The notes beneath the pieces are model-generated. The model was not told where the DNA came from and ran no database searches. It saw only the letters and a list, made by a program, of their open reading frames with translations. 64,000 bases of DNA from Acidiluteibacter ferrifornacis (GTDB lineage Bacteria > Bacteroidota > Bacteroidia > Flavobacteriales_E > Vicingaceae). Positions 8,528-18,118 of this stretch are shown in pieces. Position numbers and translations under genes: made by a program. The stretch spans positions 372,334 to 436,333 of the forward strand of contig NZ_WWNE01000005.1 in the NCBI RefSeq assembly GCF_009909615.1. The letters are read 5' to 3'. Position 1 is the stretch's first letter. Each line of letters begins with the position of its first letter.

Positions 8528-8962
8528 CTATTTTTTGAATAAACGGATACCGAATATGGTTAAACAAATAACTTTAATAACCTCTAAAGCAATGTAATAA
8601 AAATACAAATACGATGATGGTACAATTTGACCTTGTATGATTAACTCCGCTCTAGCATCTAAGTCGGGTAGGAGCCAGAATGTTTGTAAGATGAGGATAG
8701 AGAAGGAGATATAGTAAAAACCCAAAGAAAATGACAATAATTTTCGACTATTGAGGTATTGAACTAGAATCGCAATCGCAAAAATCCATTCTACTTTGTT
8801 GAGTGCTCCAAATACTAGTTGACCGATGCCTAATCCAAGAGATAGTGTTATTCCATTGGCTTGAAATTTTAGCCAAGCTTCCATAAAACTGATGGCGGAA
8901 ACAAAGCCAATCCATAAAAATGTGACTACAATGGCAACCGGATATTTTGTTTTAACACTCAT
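8528..8962 (-). CDS. Small four-TM membrane protein of unknown function
   Basis: This 144-residue inner-membrane protein has four predicted helices (about residues 9-27, 44-68, 77-97 and 117-140). The first loop carries the SFMEAWLKFQANG motif, and the whole resembles unnamed membrane proteins found beside globins or Rrf2 regulators. The start codon overlaps the stop of the truncated globin by four bases (ATGA), so the two are translationally coupled. Tryptophan dioxygenase follows after 3 bases. I cannot assign a substrate; a role linked to the globin is inference from the coupling. Confidence 0.8.
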   Translation of the reverse strand: MSVKTKYPVAIVVTFLWIGFVSAISFMEAWLKFQANGITLSLGLGIGQLVFGALNKVEWIFAIAILVQYLNSRKLLSFSLGFYYISFSILILQTFWLLPDLDARAELIIQGQIVPSSYLYFYYIALEVIKVICLTIFGIRLFKK

Positions 8963-9348
8963 GAGATCGGAGAAGCGCTATTGTTTTGATAATACTGAAT
9001 TTTAAAATGGAACATTTCAGCCATTTTTCCTGCTCGCCATTTAGCTTCATCGGCCTTTTTACCTTCGAACAATTCATCAATTGTATGATGAAATATTTCA
9101 ATCCATTTACTAAAATGCTCTTTTCCAACTGGTAGATTGGCATGTGGAGCAAAAGGACTACCATTATAGGTATGTTCTTCCAATAATATCGTTTGCCAAA
9201 AGCGATACATTTTTTCTAAATGTTCTGGCCATCTATCTTGAATACGATCATTAAATATTTGTCCTAATAAATCGTCTTTTCGGATTTTTCCGTAAAAGGT
9301 GTCCACTAAGTTTTTGATATCGTTAATATCTAGAATTTCACTGGGCAT
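8959..9348 (-). CDS. Group III truncated hemoglobin
   Basis: This 129-residue protein has the 2-over-2 globin layout of group III truncated hemoglobins: LVDTFYGKIRKDDLLGQIF at the N-terminus, PEHLEKMYRFWQTILL in the B/E region, and the proximal HFSKWIEIFHHTIDELF (F helix). Such proteins bind haem and O2 or NO, and several group III members are induced by NO. It lies directly behind an Rrf2/NsrR-type regulator gene (12 bases between them) and ends in a four-base overlap with a membrane protein gene. NO detoxification or sensing is the best-supported role. Confidence 0.93.
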   Translation of the reverse strand: MPSEILDINDIKNLVDTFYGKIRKDDLLGQIFNDRIQDRWPEHLEKMYRFWQTILLEEHTYNGSPFAPHANLPVGKEHFSKWIEIFHHTIDELFEGKKADEAKWRAGKMAEMFHFKIQYYQNNSASPIS

Positions 9349-9360
9349 AAAGCAATTGGT

Positions 9361-9795
9361 TTATTGTCTTAAGAAAGCTAATCCGGTTTCTACCCCTTCC
9401 GCCATTTCTTTGATTGTTGTGTTTTCTAACATGTGCTGTAACTCGTTTCGGATTTCTTTAAACTTGAAATGCACCGGACAAGGATGATTTTCATTACACT
9501 GTTTTAACCCAAGTCCACAGCCGGTAAATAACTTATTTCCATCTATGGCTACCACTACTTGAACAAGTTTAACTTCTTTCATTTCTTCTACAGGAATAAA
9601 GAAACCACCATGCGGACCTTTGATAGAATGAACAACGTTGCTCTTCACTAATTGCTGTAATATTTTTGCCGTAAAGGCTGTAGGAGAATCAATTTCTTCT
9701 GCTATATCAATTAGGGTTGCACGTTCTTCTAAAAGCGACTTTGAGGCAATGTAAATTGCAGCTCTGATGCCGTACTCACATGCTTTTGAAAACAT
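9361..9795 (-). CDS. Rrf2 family transcriptional regulator (NsrR/IscR-like)
   Basis: This 144-residue protein has an N-terminal winged helix (FSKACEYGIRAAIYIA... ILQQLVKSNVVHSIKGPHGGF) and three cysteines in a cluster near residues 103-117 (CGLGLKQCNENHPC), the Fe-S ligand pattern of NsrR, IscR and RsrR. Such regulators sense NO, iron-sulfur status or redox state and repress nearby genes. Here it heads a reverse operon with a truncated globin and a hemerythrin, which favours an NsrR-like NO sensor. A dyad 37-60 bases upstream of its start is a candidate autoregulatory operator. Confidence 0.92.
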   Translation of the reverse strand: MFSKACEYGIRAAIYIASKSLLEERATLIDIAEEIDSPTAFTAKILQQLVKSNVVHSIKGPHGGFFIPVEEMKEVKLVQVVVAIDGNKLFTGCGLGLKQCNENHPCPVHFKFKEIRNELQHMLENTTIKEMAEGVETGLAFLRQ

Positions 9796-9831
9796 ATTTT
9801 AGATTTTATTACAAAGTTAGTAAATCTAATT

Positions 9832-9855
9832 AATTCGGATAGTTTTGTCCTAATT
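9832..9855. promoter_or_regulatory. Dyad upstream of the Rrf2 operon (candidate operator)
   Basis: The sequence AATTCGGA - 8 bases - TCCTAATT forms an inverted repeat matching at 7 of 8 positions. It lies 37-60 bases upstream of the Rrf2 start codon. GGA/TCC half sites with about eight intervening bases resemble Rrf2-family boxes. That the Rrf2 protein binds here is inference. Confidence 0.45.
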
Positions 9856-9918
9856 AATTTTTATAAAATAATAAGTTCAGGAAAACCAGAATTTGTCGGA
9901 TTAAGAAATTGAATCTGT

Positions 9919-11220
9919 TTATCGTTTAATAATTCGTTTATTCACAACTCCATCAGAGGTTACTATTCTTAAGAGGTATAATCCGTTCTTTAGGTGGTGG
10001 GTATTTATTTGATTATCATTTGATTTTAATAATTCCTTCCCTTCTAAATCATATAAAGTTAATTCGGTTAGCTGCATAGGTGAAGGAATAATGATGTTTA
10101 GTAATGAGTGAGTTGGGTTGGGAAATACACTAATTTCCTTAATTAAAGGGTTTTCTTTAGCCGAAGAAGTGGCACACATCACATGATTTAAGTGTTGCCA
10201 TATTTGATTACAAAACGCTGTAGGAACCGAAAAGACAGCTCCAGAAGGAGGGTTGCCCATTCGTATCATTACCATTCGTTTGTTTTTAGAGATATTGACA
10301 ATTTGTCCATTTTTACCCAAGGCAGCTATCATATCGGTGGGAGCATCAGGAAATAATGGACCTGGAAAAGTCAGTTGAGTCGAAGGTAGTTTGAAATTTG
10401 ACTTTCCATTCAACCACCATAAGTATCCATATGAAGGATTAATTGGTTGGGAGGAATTTATCATATCATTGTAATAAGTTTGATCTGTCAATACTGAATC
10501 ACCATTCCAAGTTCCATTAGCTTGAATTAATAATCCAAAACGAGCCATAGATCTTGCTTTACTAAAAAACACATTGTTAAAACCAATTTTTAACCACAAG
10601 CCTTGCATGCCTGTTTTGGAAAATAATCTAGTATTGGTAAATGATTGATAGGAGGAGTTGCTAGCTTGTTCCACTACATTTTCTATCAATGTATAGGGTG
10701 CATTGTGGTAGGCCCATCTTGTTCCGGCATCAGCTTTATAATTCAGGCAAGTATCAATTGTACAATCTACATTTCCGCTATCGTCCAAACCGCTGGTCAT
10801 CGTTAGTTGATTCCAAATGCTGATTTTTCCCTCTTCAACTGGCGTGCAACTCGTCCACCCTTGCCCCAAATACTTTGAAGTACTGTCTGATATTGAGAGT
10901 AAGCCTTCTTGTTGTGCAATTCCCGTTAGTACTGCAGTAACTGTTTTTCCGGCTGATGCCCAATACCAAGAACTGTCCTTGGTAAATGTTCCAAAGTACT
11001 TTTCAAGTACTATCTTACCATCTATCAACACAATAAAGGCTTTTGTGTTTTCAGTCTCTAGAAATTGATACAAACTATCTATTTCTTGGAGACACCATCC
11101 CAGCGCCTGTGGAGAAAGTGTGTCCCAAGAACTCGATTGAAGCTTACTCGGAAAATAAATAGATTGAGCAAAAATAGGAACTGAAAGAAACAATACCATC
11201 GACGTAATTATACTTTTCAT
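9919..11220 (-). CDS. Secreted serine hydrolase (class C beta-lactamase fold) with T9SS sorting domain
   Basis: This 433-residue protein has a signal peptide (MKSIITSMVLFLSVPIFAQS). The penicillin-binding/class C beta-lactamase fold is marked by SAGK (SxxK nucleophile motif, about residues 89-92) and YHN (YxN motif) in WAYHNAPY. The C-terminal 80 residues form a type A T9SS sorting domain, with FPNPTHSLLNI, then LYDLEGKEL, then GLYLLRIV and a basic end. It is probably exported through the outer membrane and attached to the surface or released. It could be an esterase, peptidase or beta-lactamase; the substrate is not visible. Confidence 0.88.
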   Translation of the reverse strand: MKSIITSMVLFLSVPIFAQSIYFPSKLQSSSWDTLSPQALGWCLQEIDSLYQFLETENTKAFIVLIDGKIVLEKYFGTFTKDSSWYWASAGKTVTAVLTGIAQQEGLLSISDSTSKYLGQGWTSCTPVEEGKISIWNQLTMTSGLDDSGNVDCTIDTCLNYKADAGTRWAYHNAPYTLIENVVEQASNSSYQSFTNTRLFSKTGMQGLWLKIGFNNVFFSKARSMARFGLLIQANGTWNGDSVLTDQTYYNDMINSSQPINPSYGYLWWLNGKSNFKLPSTQLTFPGPLFPDAPTDMIAALGKNGQIVNISKNKRMVMIRMGNPPSGAVFSVPTAFCNQIWQHLNHVMCATSSAKENPLIKEISVFPNPTHSLLNIIIPSPMQLTELTLYDLEGKELLKSNDNQINTHHLKNGLYLLRIVTSDGVVNKRIIKR

Positions 11221-11268
11221 CTGATTCCTATTTAATAATTGAAATAAAAATACGAAAAAGTCAATTCA

Positions 11269-12747
11269 TTATTCTTTTCTGCGATTAGGTCGTGTATGGG
11301 TATTTATTATTCGACTCTTTTCAAGTTCTACAATCGGATTTTTTCGATAACCCCATATTTTTTCACGTGCCATTTTTCCACTTTCTTTCAAATCAATGAT
11401 TGGATAAGGATAGTCTGTTCCTAGTGATACACCACAGAAAACTTGATCCATATTCGTCATTTTCCATGGTTCATGTATGAATGAACTTGGAACATTTAAG
11501 AGTTCTGGCACCCATTTTTTTATAAAAACTCCTTCCGGGTCGTGATCATATGATTGTTTAATTGGATTATAAATCCGAACAGTATTAATGCCAGTCGTTC
11601 CAGCCTGCATTTGAAATTGTGGGTAATGAATACCTGGTTCGTAATCTAGAAATTGTTGTGCTAAGTAGTAAGCACCATCTTTCCAGTTTTGATCAAGGTG
11701 ATGGCAGAAAAAAGAGACGACCATCGCTCTCATTCTAAAATTAATCCACCCAGTTTTTGCGACGCATCGCATACATGCATCTATAAGTGGATAACCAGTT
11801 TTTCCATTTTTCCAAGCTTCAATAAAAGAAGGGTTGTAGTCGTATTCCAAGGTTTCATATCCTCTGTTTATGCATATTGTTTCATACGTACATTCCACCT
11901 CAAATTTTTGAATAAAATGACAATGCCATTTTAATCTAGTGATGAAATTTCCATATGCTCGCTTATTATTAACATAGTTGGGATGAAACCTAACATGATG
12001 AAGTGCTTGCTTTATGGTAATGTTTCCCCAAGCCAAATAAGGTGAAATTCTTCCACAACTCAATCTGCTTTCGGTGGGTTTGGAGATGTGTTTACTGTAA
12101 TTTTTACCTCTCTCCTGGGTGAATGAGTTTAGATATCTCCATGCATTGACTTCTCCGGCAGGTTGCCAATTGGAATCGTAATTATTTATTAAAGCTAGAA
12201 ACTTATTAGGTAGTGGAAAATAATTGAATTGTAGAACTTCTTTAGAAATAGTGTATCTATTCTGTAAAGTTGCTTTGCTCATAGTATCAAACCAACTTTT
12301 GTCCCAGTTCACTCTGTTTTTAATACCTCTTACGATTCCATCCCGCTGAAACTCCTTCCATTGGATGCCATTGTCCTTTAATAGATGCTTAACAGCGATA
12401 TCTCTTTTCCAAGTTAAAACAATTCCTGTTTCATTGTAACTGTAGACCTTATTTATCTGAAAGGTATGGATCAGTTTCTCAAAAATGTTGAGCGCACTAC
12501 CATACTGGATGGTTACTTGTTTTTGGAAAGGAGAAAGTAACTTGTTTATTGTCAGTAAGGAGTTGTAAATAAATTGTAGATGTCTGATTGAGGTATCAGG
12601 ATGTGTTATGATATCTGGTTCGAAGCAATACAGTATCAGGTACGGGAGTTTGGAGTCTTCGGCAACAAAAAGTGGTGCATGATCTTGAGTACGCAAATCA
12701 CGTTTTAACCAAACAATATTTATAGGATTCTTTTCTATAGTCTGCAC
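11269..12747 (-). CDS. Cryptochrome/deoxyribodipyrimidine photolyase family protein
   Basis: This 492-residue flavoprotein has an N-terminal photolyase alpha/beta domain ([18 protein letters not shown]) and a C-terminal FAD-binding helical domain with [19 protein letters not shown] (about residues 315-333), [15 protein letters not shown] and [16 protein letters not shown]. Members repair UV-induced pyrimidine dimers using blue light or act as light sensors. I cannot separate CPD photolyase, (6-4) photolyase and cryptochrome from motifs alone. It lies alone between a secreted hydrolase gene and an LTA-synthase-like gene. Confidence 0.9.
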   Translation of the reverse strand: MQTIEKNPINIVWLKRDLRTQDHAPLFVAEDSKLPYLILYCFEPDIITHPDTSIRHLQFIYNSLLTINKLLSPFQKQVTIQYGSALNIFEKLIHTFQINKVYSYNETGIVLTWKRDIAVKHLLKDNGIQWKEFQRDGIVRGIKNRVNWDKSWFDTMSKATLQNRYTISKEVLQFNYFPLPNKFLALINNYDSNWQPAGEVNAWRYLNSFTQERGKNYSKHISKPTESRLSCGRISPYLAWGNITIKQALHHVRFHPNYVNNKRAYGNFITRLKWHCHFIQKFEVECTYETICINRGYETLEYDYNPSFIEAWKNGKTGYPLIDACMRCVAKTGWINFRMRAMVVSFFCHHLDQNWKDGAYYLAQQFLDYEPGIHYPQFQMQAGTTGINTVRIYNPIKQSYDHDPEGVFIKKWVPELLNVPSSFIHEPWKMTNMDQVFCGVSLGTDYPYPIIDLKESGKMAREKIWGYRKNPIVELEKSRIINTHTRPNRRKE

Positions 12748-12793
12748 TCGAAATAGACAAATGGAGCGCAGATTTGTTTTTCAGTTCAATAGC

Positions 12794-14659
12794 TTATCTT
12801 TCAATATAATCTTGATAGGTGACTTGTGTAAGTGCCTTTCCTAAATCGACTAAAGAGTTTAGTCCTTCATTATTATTAATCAAATTACTTTTTTTGTGGT
12901 AATCATAAAGTACTGCTCCATGTTGATTGACAACCCCAAACCCTTTATTAAATACATAGTGCGCATAATGAGCATCAGACTTTATGAATATATTATTGCC
13001 CCATTCAAATGAGCTATTATCACCTTCAATAAGAGGTAGGAAGGAATAGGCAAAATCAGTATGGCTTCCAATATTTGAGATGATAGTATCTTTACACGCT
13101 AAAGCACCACCCAACCATAACATAGGTATGTGAAACTTGTGTTGTGCATGGAAAAAACCATTTAGTGCCGGTAGTGGATGACCGTGATCTGCCATGATAA
13201 TGATTACACTATTATCCCACCAGGGTTGCTTTTTTGCTTCTGCGATGAATTTTCCTATAGCTTCGTCTGTATAGTGGTGTGCACTTCTAAATAGGTTAGC
13301 TTCAGAGTCTTTCCCAAAGGCATACGTTCCGGGGAACTCAAAAGGTTCGTGGCTCGTTAACGTAAATAATATCTTGAAAAACGGTGTCTTTTGTTCTTTA
13401 TTAATATCAGATAAAAATCGATTTAGTAGCACATGGTCGTGCACTCCCCACTTTGAATTCCAATCTTTTTTCTTGAAGTCTTCACCAGAAACGAATTCGT
13501 TAATCCCTCCATTTCTGAGATAAGAGTTCATATTTCCAAAATTTAAATCACCGCCATAATAATAAGAATTGTGGTAACCTATTTCGCTCATTTTCTTGGT
13601 CATGAATGGTAAGGAACTCGCTTTGTTGGTATTTTTTATAATGCTTTTATTTGGTTGTGGAGGATAACCGCTCAGGATAGAAATTAATCCTTTATCACTG
13701 CGGTCGCCGTTAGAATAAAACTGATCAAAGAAAACACCTTCTTTTACAAGCGAATTTAAGTTAGGTGTCACATTCTGTTCACCACCTAACTGCGCAACAA
13801 CCTTAGCAGTTAAACTTTCCCAAAGGATTAATATAACGTTGGGTCGGTTGGTATTAAATAGCTTTAGACTATCGTTAGTGATAGAAACCCTTAATGGTTT
13901 TCTAGCTGCTTCAATAATAGATTTAGCAGTATCTATTTCCATTTCAATGAATGGATTGTCAGTGCTGTAGGCTTTGTAGCTTAACGCATTAATAAAACTC
14001 CAAGTAAAGTTAACAGCAGCATGATTAGCAAACATTTTATCTGAAAAATATACATTGCTTTGATTCACAGGAACTGTTTGTAATCCACCTCTTCCAGCAA
14101 TTCCAAGTGGAATAATACAAAGTAAAATAATTGGGGCATGCCAAAATTTTACGGCCTCCAATTGGAGTAGTTTTCGACTAATCATTCGATTGAAAAGAAA
14201 ACAAAGTAATACGGAGAATCCAATCCAAAAGGCAATACTACCAATTAGCAAAGGGGTGGTAACAGAGGCAAACATTTCTTTCGGTGTATTTAGGTACATC
14301 AAAGGTGTAGCGTCCAATCGCATACCCCAAGAACGATATAATCCTATGTCAAACAAAAATAAAATATTGACAGTGAAGATGATTAAGTAAGAGTATACAG
14401 TTATTATCGATTTTGTTAGTTTATTCTTTAACCATACCGATACCGAAGTAATCAGAATAGGAATAAATGTAAAATAACTAGCGGCAGCTAAATCTAATCG
14501 TAAACCTTTAAACGGAATCATCCAAAAAGTGAGACTATCTAAATCTGCGGTGTAATCAGAGTGGTAGGCTAAAAAAATAAATCGAGTAATGATGAAATAT
14601 CCTACAAAGAATAAATAGTAATTCAGATTGAAGAAAATTCGATCCAATAGGGGTCTCAT
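12794..14659 (-). CDS. LTA synthase family membrane sulfatase
   Basis: This 621-residue protein has five N-terminal membrane helices (to about residue 195) followed by an extracytoplasmic alkaline-phosphatase-type catalytic domain. Visible metal-site motifs are NVILILWESLTA (near 276-287), a GDRSDKG segment holding the candidate nucleophile Ser, HEPFEFP and MADHGHPLP. LtaS-type enzymes transfer phosphoglycerol. In Gram-negative Bacteroidota the relatives probably add phosphoglycerol or a similar group to envelope glycans or lipids, since lipoteichoic acid is absent. The exact acceptor is unknown. Confidence 0.9.
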   Translation of the reverse strand: MRPLLDRIFFNLNYYLFFVGYFIITRFIFLAYHSDYTADLDSLTFWMIPFKGLRLDLAAASYFTFIPILITSVSVWLKNKLTKSIITVYSYLIIFTVNILFLFDIGLYRSWGMRLDATPLMYLNTPKEMFASVTTPLLIGSIAFWIGFSVLLCFLFNRMISRKLLQLEAVKFWHAPIILLCIIPLGIAGRGGLQTVPVNQSNVYFSDKMFANHAAVNFTWSFINALSYKAYSTDNPFIEMEIDTAKSIIEAARKPLRVSITNDSLKLFNTNRPNVILILWESLTAKVVAQLGGEQNVTPNLNSLVKEGVFFDQFYSNGDRSDKGLISILSGYPPQPNKSIIKNTNKASSLPFMTKKMSEIGYHNSYYYGGDLNFGNMNSYLRNGGINEFVSGEDFKKKDWNSKWGVHDHVLLNRFLSDINKEQKTPFFKILFTLTSHEPFEFPGTYAFGKDSEANLFRSAHHYTDEAIGKFIAEAKKQPWWDNSVIIIMADHGHPLPALNGFFHAQHKFHIPMLWLGGALACKDTIISNIGSHTDFAYSFLPLIEGDNSSFEWGNNIFIKSDAHYAHYVFNKGFGVVNQHGAVLYDYHKKSNLINNNEGLNSLVDLGKALTQVTYQDYIER

Positions 14660-14706
14660 TGTGTTTAAATTTTACCCACAATATTAACCCTATTTTAACG
14701 AATAAT

Positions 14707-15510
14707 TTACTTTAGCTGCAGTGCCACTAAATCTTCCACACTGATTCTGTCCGCAATACTATCCCACAAGGCAATTCTTTTCTTTAGTGCTATTTGAGCA
14801 ATCTGCGAAGCTTCTTTCCATTTTTGCTCATCGTTACCGCACAATTCTGCAACCATTTGGAGAGATAATGGACCGTGCTCATCTCCGTCTATTTCAATAT
14901 GCCTTATTAAATAGTAAGTGAGTTTGTTGTAGGAAACATGTTGATTATTTTTTTCTGCATTTTTGACAATTTCTATAAAAATGTCGGGTATTATATCTTC
15001 TCTTCCGAAGGTAAATGCTGCAGCAATTAAGTGAGGTTGATCGCTATTAATTGTCTCAAAGGTAAAGGCGACGAATTCCTTTATGGCTTTCGAAGCTCCA
15101 ATTAAGTTGAGAGAATCAGGTACAGCCACTCCTTTTGAAATAGAATTGATTAAATTCAATATTGGTTCAGTGTTTGCCTTAATTTGTTGCATCGCATCTA
15201 TATACATTTCAAAATGACTTTTGGGCTCATTCAGTTCATTCACATCGCTTTCTTCTCCAAAAACTATCTCATTAATGAACCTCGAGAGAATTGGATTTTT
15301 AGAGGGTATCCAAGGAAGCGAAACGGACGTTAACTTTATCTGGAGGGCTTTTAATAATGACATAAAATCCCAAACAGCAAAAACATGAGATTCCATAAAA
15401 GTTTGAATATCATTAATGCTATTTAATTGATTATATAGGCGATGATCGGTTAATTCTTTTCTTAAGGGTAGAATTTCATTTTCAATTTGGGCTATTCTTG
15501 AGTAGTTCAT
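14707..15510 (-). CDS. DUF3050 family protein
   Basis: I choose the ATG at 15510 (MNYSRIAQIENEILPLRKEL). An upstream in-frame start at 15564 would add 18 residues that do not fit the family. The resulting protein of 267 residues has the DUF3050 signature HVFAVWDFMSLLKALQIKLT followed by acidic and His-containing helices (EIDGDEHGPLS near the end). The fold is thought to be haem-oxygenase-like. Function is unknown; family members occur mostly in Bacteroidota and Proteobacteria. It stands alone between the LTA-synthase-like gene and the carbonic anhydrase gene. Confidence 0.85.
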   Translation of the reverse strand: MNYSRIAQIENEILPLRKELTDHRLYNQLNSINDIQTFMESHVFAVWDFMSLLKALQIKLTSVSLPWIPSKNPILSRFINEIVFGEESDVNELNEPKSHFEMYIDAMQQIKANTEPILNLINSISKGVAVPDSLNLIGASKAIKEFVAFTFETINSDQPHLIAAAFTFGREDIIPDIFIEIVKNAEKNNQHVSYNKLTYYLIRHIEIDGDEHGPLSLQMVAELCGNDEQKWKEASQIAQIALKKRIALWDSIADRISVEDLVALQLK

Positions 15511-15624
15511 TCGATGATTTTTTACAATTTTAAAGTTGATAATTTGGACAAAAAAAACACCCAATTAAATAAGTTGTTTTAATCCTATTTAATTCGGTGC
15601 TGAACTTCAGAAGGAGATTAAAAA

Positions 15625-16266
15625 TTATTCTCCCGCTCCTAAATTGTAGATTTCTTGAATTTCATGTAATTTTTCATCAAAATCTATTTTTAAATCTATC
15701 AATTGTCCACTTTGTACATCAAACACCCATCCATGTACCAAAGGATAGCCACCTTTCAGATAAGTCTTTTGAACAACGGCCGTTTTAATAACATTGATGC
15801 ATTGCTCTTCTACATTTAATTCAACCAATCGATTGTATCTTTTGTTTTCATCTGCAATGGCATTTAGCTCAGTCTTATGCAGTCGATAAACATCTCTAAT
15901 GTTTCTTAACCATGGGTTTAAGATACCTAAGTCTTTAGCTTGCATAGCGGCTTTAACACCCCCACAAAAATAATGACCACATACAACTATGTGCTTAACT
16001 TCTAAGGTGCCTACTGCATAGTCAATTACACTCATTGCGTTCAAATCAGTATTTGCAATAACGTTGGCTACGTTTCTGTGGACAAAAACTTCACCGGGTT
16101 CAACACCCATTAATTCTTCGGCAGTCACTCTACTATCACTGCAACCAATATATAAGAAATTAGGATTTTGACCTTCAGCTAATTTTTTAAAAAAATCTGC
16201 ATTAGTGGCTTTCTTTTCTGCAATCCATTTTTTGTTGTTCTCAAATACTTCTTCGTAAGTTGTCAT
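15625..16266 (-). CDS. Beta-class carbonic anhydrase
   Basis: The enzyme interconverts CO2 and bicarbonate. The zinc ligands Cys42, His98 and Cys101 are present, with the catalytic dyad Asp44-Arg46 in GCSDSRVTAEE and the VVCGHYFCGGV segment. At 213 residues it is a typical cytosolic beta enzyme without a signal peptide. Its gene begins 4 bases after the stop of the SDR gene on the same strand, so the two form a pair. It could supply bicarbonate for carboxylases or help pH balance. Confidence 0.95.
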   Translation of the reverse strand: MTTYEEVFENNKKWIAEKKATNADFFKKLAEGQNPNFLYIGCSDSRVTAEELMGVEPGEVFVHRNVANVIANTDLNAMSVIDYAVGTLEVKHIVVCGHYFCGGVKAAMQAKDLGILNPWLRNIRDVYRLHKTELNAIADENKRYNRLVELNVEEQCINVIKTAVVQKTYLKGGYPLVHGWVFDVQSGQLIDLKIDFDEKLHEIQEIYNLGAGE

Positions 16267-16270
16267 TGTG

Positions 16271-17182
16271 TTATATATTAAAATTGTTGTTAGTTAATTT
16301 TTCAGAAAGTGCCCATAACTTTTCTGCTACCTCTTCATCATTTGCAATGGGAGTGCTTTTTGCTATAGTCGGTTTCCCTTTCATTTCATTAAATCCTCCG
16401 GGTCCTATGTAATCACCTCCATTAATTTCAGGATGAAGGGACGCAACAATAATTGGCAAGGCAGCTTTTTCAGGTGAATGAGAAAACAAAGGTTCAAAAA
16501 TTGGGGCAACTACTTTAAACCAAGTAGGTAAAAATTGAAATAAATTGGTAGCTGAGACACCTGGGTGAGCGGCAACAGAAAGAATAGATTTATTCTTCTC
16601 TTCTAATCTCTTGTTTAACTCTTTAGCAAAAATAAGGCAAGCCAACTTACTTTGGGAGTAGGCAGCCACTTTATTGTATTTTCCCTTACTATTGATGTTG
16701 TTAAAGTCAATCTTCCCGGATTTATGAGCGATGGAACTTAAAGATACCACCCTTGAATTTGGAGTGCTTTTTAATTGGTTTAGTAGTAAATTAGTTAGTA
16801 AAAAGTGACTAAAATAATTAACCCCCATTTGACTTTCAAAACCGTCCTCGGTTAATGAAAATGGAGGAATCATAATTCCAGCATTGTTCACTAAGATATC
16901 TAAACGCTTATATTTAGTATTAAAAGTATCCACAAATTTATGGACAGCATTCAAGGATTTAAGGTCAAGTGGAATTATATCCAGTTTTGCTGTAGCGATT
17001 ATACTTAGAATCTTATTCTTAGCTACTAAGGCTTTTTCTATATTACGGCAAGCCATCACCATCTCAATACCTTTTGAAGCGAAGAATTTAGTAGTCTCAA
17101 ATCCAAGTCCATCATTAGCCCCTGTAACAACTGCTACTTTACCTGATTGATCACTGATGTCCTTGAGATTAAAACTATTCAT
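16271..17182 (-). CDS. Short-chain dehydrogenase/reductase (retinol-dehydrogenase-like)
   Basis: This 303-residue NAD(P)-dependent oxidoreductase has the classical SDR Rossmann fold: TGANDGLG cofactor loop (about residues 20-27), NNAG in VNNAGIMI, catalytic Ser in SLSSIAH, and YSQSK (Tyr/Lys pair). The C-terminal extension (HPEINGGDYIGPGGFNEMKG) resembles the retinol dehydrogenase/WW-domain oxidoreductase-like subgroup. Substrate is unknown. It is cotranscribed with the carbonic anhydrase and divergent from the TetR gene, with a 234-base AT-rich spacer. Confidence 0.92.
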   Translation of the reverse strand: MNSFNLKDISDQSGKVAVVTGANDGLGFETTKFFASKGIEMVMACRNIEKALVAKNKILSIIATAKLDIIPLDLKSLNAVHKFVDTFNTKYKRLDILVNNAGIMIPPFSLTEDGFESQMGVNYFSHFLLTNLLLNQLKSTPNSRVVSLSSIAHKSGKIDFNNINSKGKYNKVAAYSQSKLACLIFAKELNKRLEEKNKSILSVAAHPGVSATNLFQFLPTWFKVVAPIFEPLFSHSPEKAALPIIVASLHPEINGGDYIGPGGFNEMKGKPTIAKSTPIANDEEVAEKLWALSEKLTNNNFNI

Positions 17183-17391
17183 TCGTTTTATTTGTTAACG
17201 AAGTTAATGTTTATTGATAGATTAGCATTGATAGATAATACAACCTATTTTTTTGAATGAGCTAAATTCTTTCTAAATGAACTTTACCAATCTTCTACTC
17301 AAAGTTTTAAAGGCGTGAACGTTATCTCTTATAGGGTGTTAAAAAAAGCAAAAAATACTAAACATACTTACAGAGTCAATAGCAATACTAT

Positions 17392-17399
17392 TAATTTTG
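17392..17399 (+). promoter_or_regulatory. Bacteroidetes-type -7 promoter element (TAATTTTG)
   Basis: TAATTTTG matches the TAnnTTTG -7 consensus of Bacteroidota housekeeping promoters. It lies 18 bases upstream of the TetR start codon. The -33 part is weak, so this rests on the -7 match and its position. Confidence 0.45.
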
Positions 17400-17416
17400 C
17401 ATAATTATTATTTATT

Positions 17417-18118
17417 ATGGATCGATTTTTATCTAAAGTAGAAATTAAGGTAAATGAAAAACTATATCTTAAACATCCTGATTCTAGCGAGTTGGGTAAA
17501 AAGATTATTGCTGGAGCAATAGAATTAATAGACAAAATAGGATTTGATGCTTTTACATTTCGAAAACTAGCTGCTCATATTGAGTCTACAGAAGCTTCCA
17601 TTTACCGATATTATGAAAGTAAACACAAATTACTTCTTTATCTTACTTCTTGGTATTGGGGATGGATGGAGTATCGTTTGGTGTTTTCAACAACCAACAT
17701 CCATTCCGCAAAGGAGCGTTTAGAGCGTTCAATTAATTTAATTACAGAACAAGTTACCGATGAAAATAGTTATACTCACATTGACGTTGTAAAATTGAAT
17801 AGAATTGTCATTAGTGAATCTTCTAAAGCATATTTAATAAAAGAGGTGGATATAGAGAATAAGGAAGGTGCCTATACCGACTATAAGCAATTTGTAGCGA
17901 GAATTAGTGATATTATTTTAGAAATAAATCCAAAGTACAAATATCCGCACATGCTTATTTCAACTGTTATCGAAGGAGCACACCACCAACATTATTTTGC
18001 AGAACATCTTCCAAGGTTAACGGATGTCATAAAGGGAGAAGATTCTATTTCTATATTTTACACCGATATGGTTTTGAAAACAATAATGGATTCACGTAAA
18101 GTTAAACTTTCAGTATAA
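17417..18118 (+). CDS. TetR family transcriptional regulator
   Basis: This 233-residue protein has a TetR HTH between about residues 25 and 75 (KIIAGAIELIDKIGFDAF... LAAHIESTEASIYRYYESK) and a larger, aromatic-rich ligand domain. Its stop codon overlaps the start of the ABC transporter gene by one base (TAATG), so it is the first gene of an export operon with ABC, HlyD and TolC parts. It probably represses or tunes this operon in response to the exported compound. A TAnnTTTG promoter element precedes it. Confidence 0.92.
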   Translation: MDRFLSKVEIKVNEKLYLKHPDSSELGKKIIAGAIELIDKIGFDAFTFRKLAAHIESTEASIYRYYESKHKLLLYLTSWYWGWMEYRLVFSTTNIHSAKERLERSINLITEQVTDENSYTHIDVVKLNRIVISESSKAYLIKEVDIENKEGAYTDYKQFVARISDIILEINPKYKYPHMLISTVIEGAHHQHYFAEHLPRLTDVIKGEDSISIFYTDMVLKTIMDSRKVKLSV

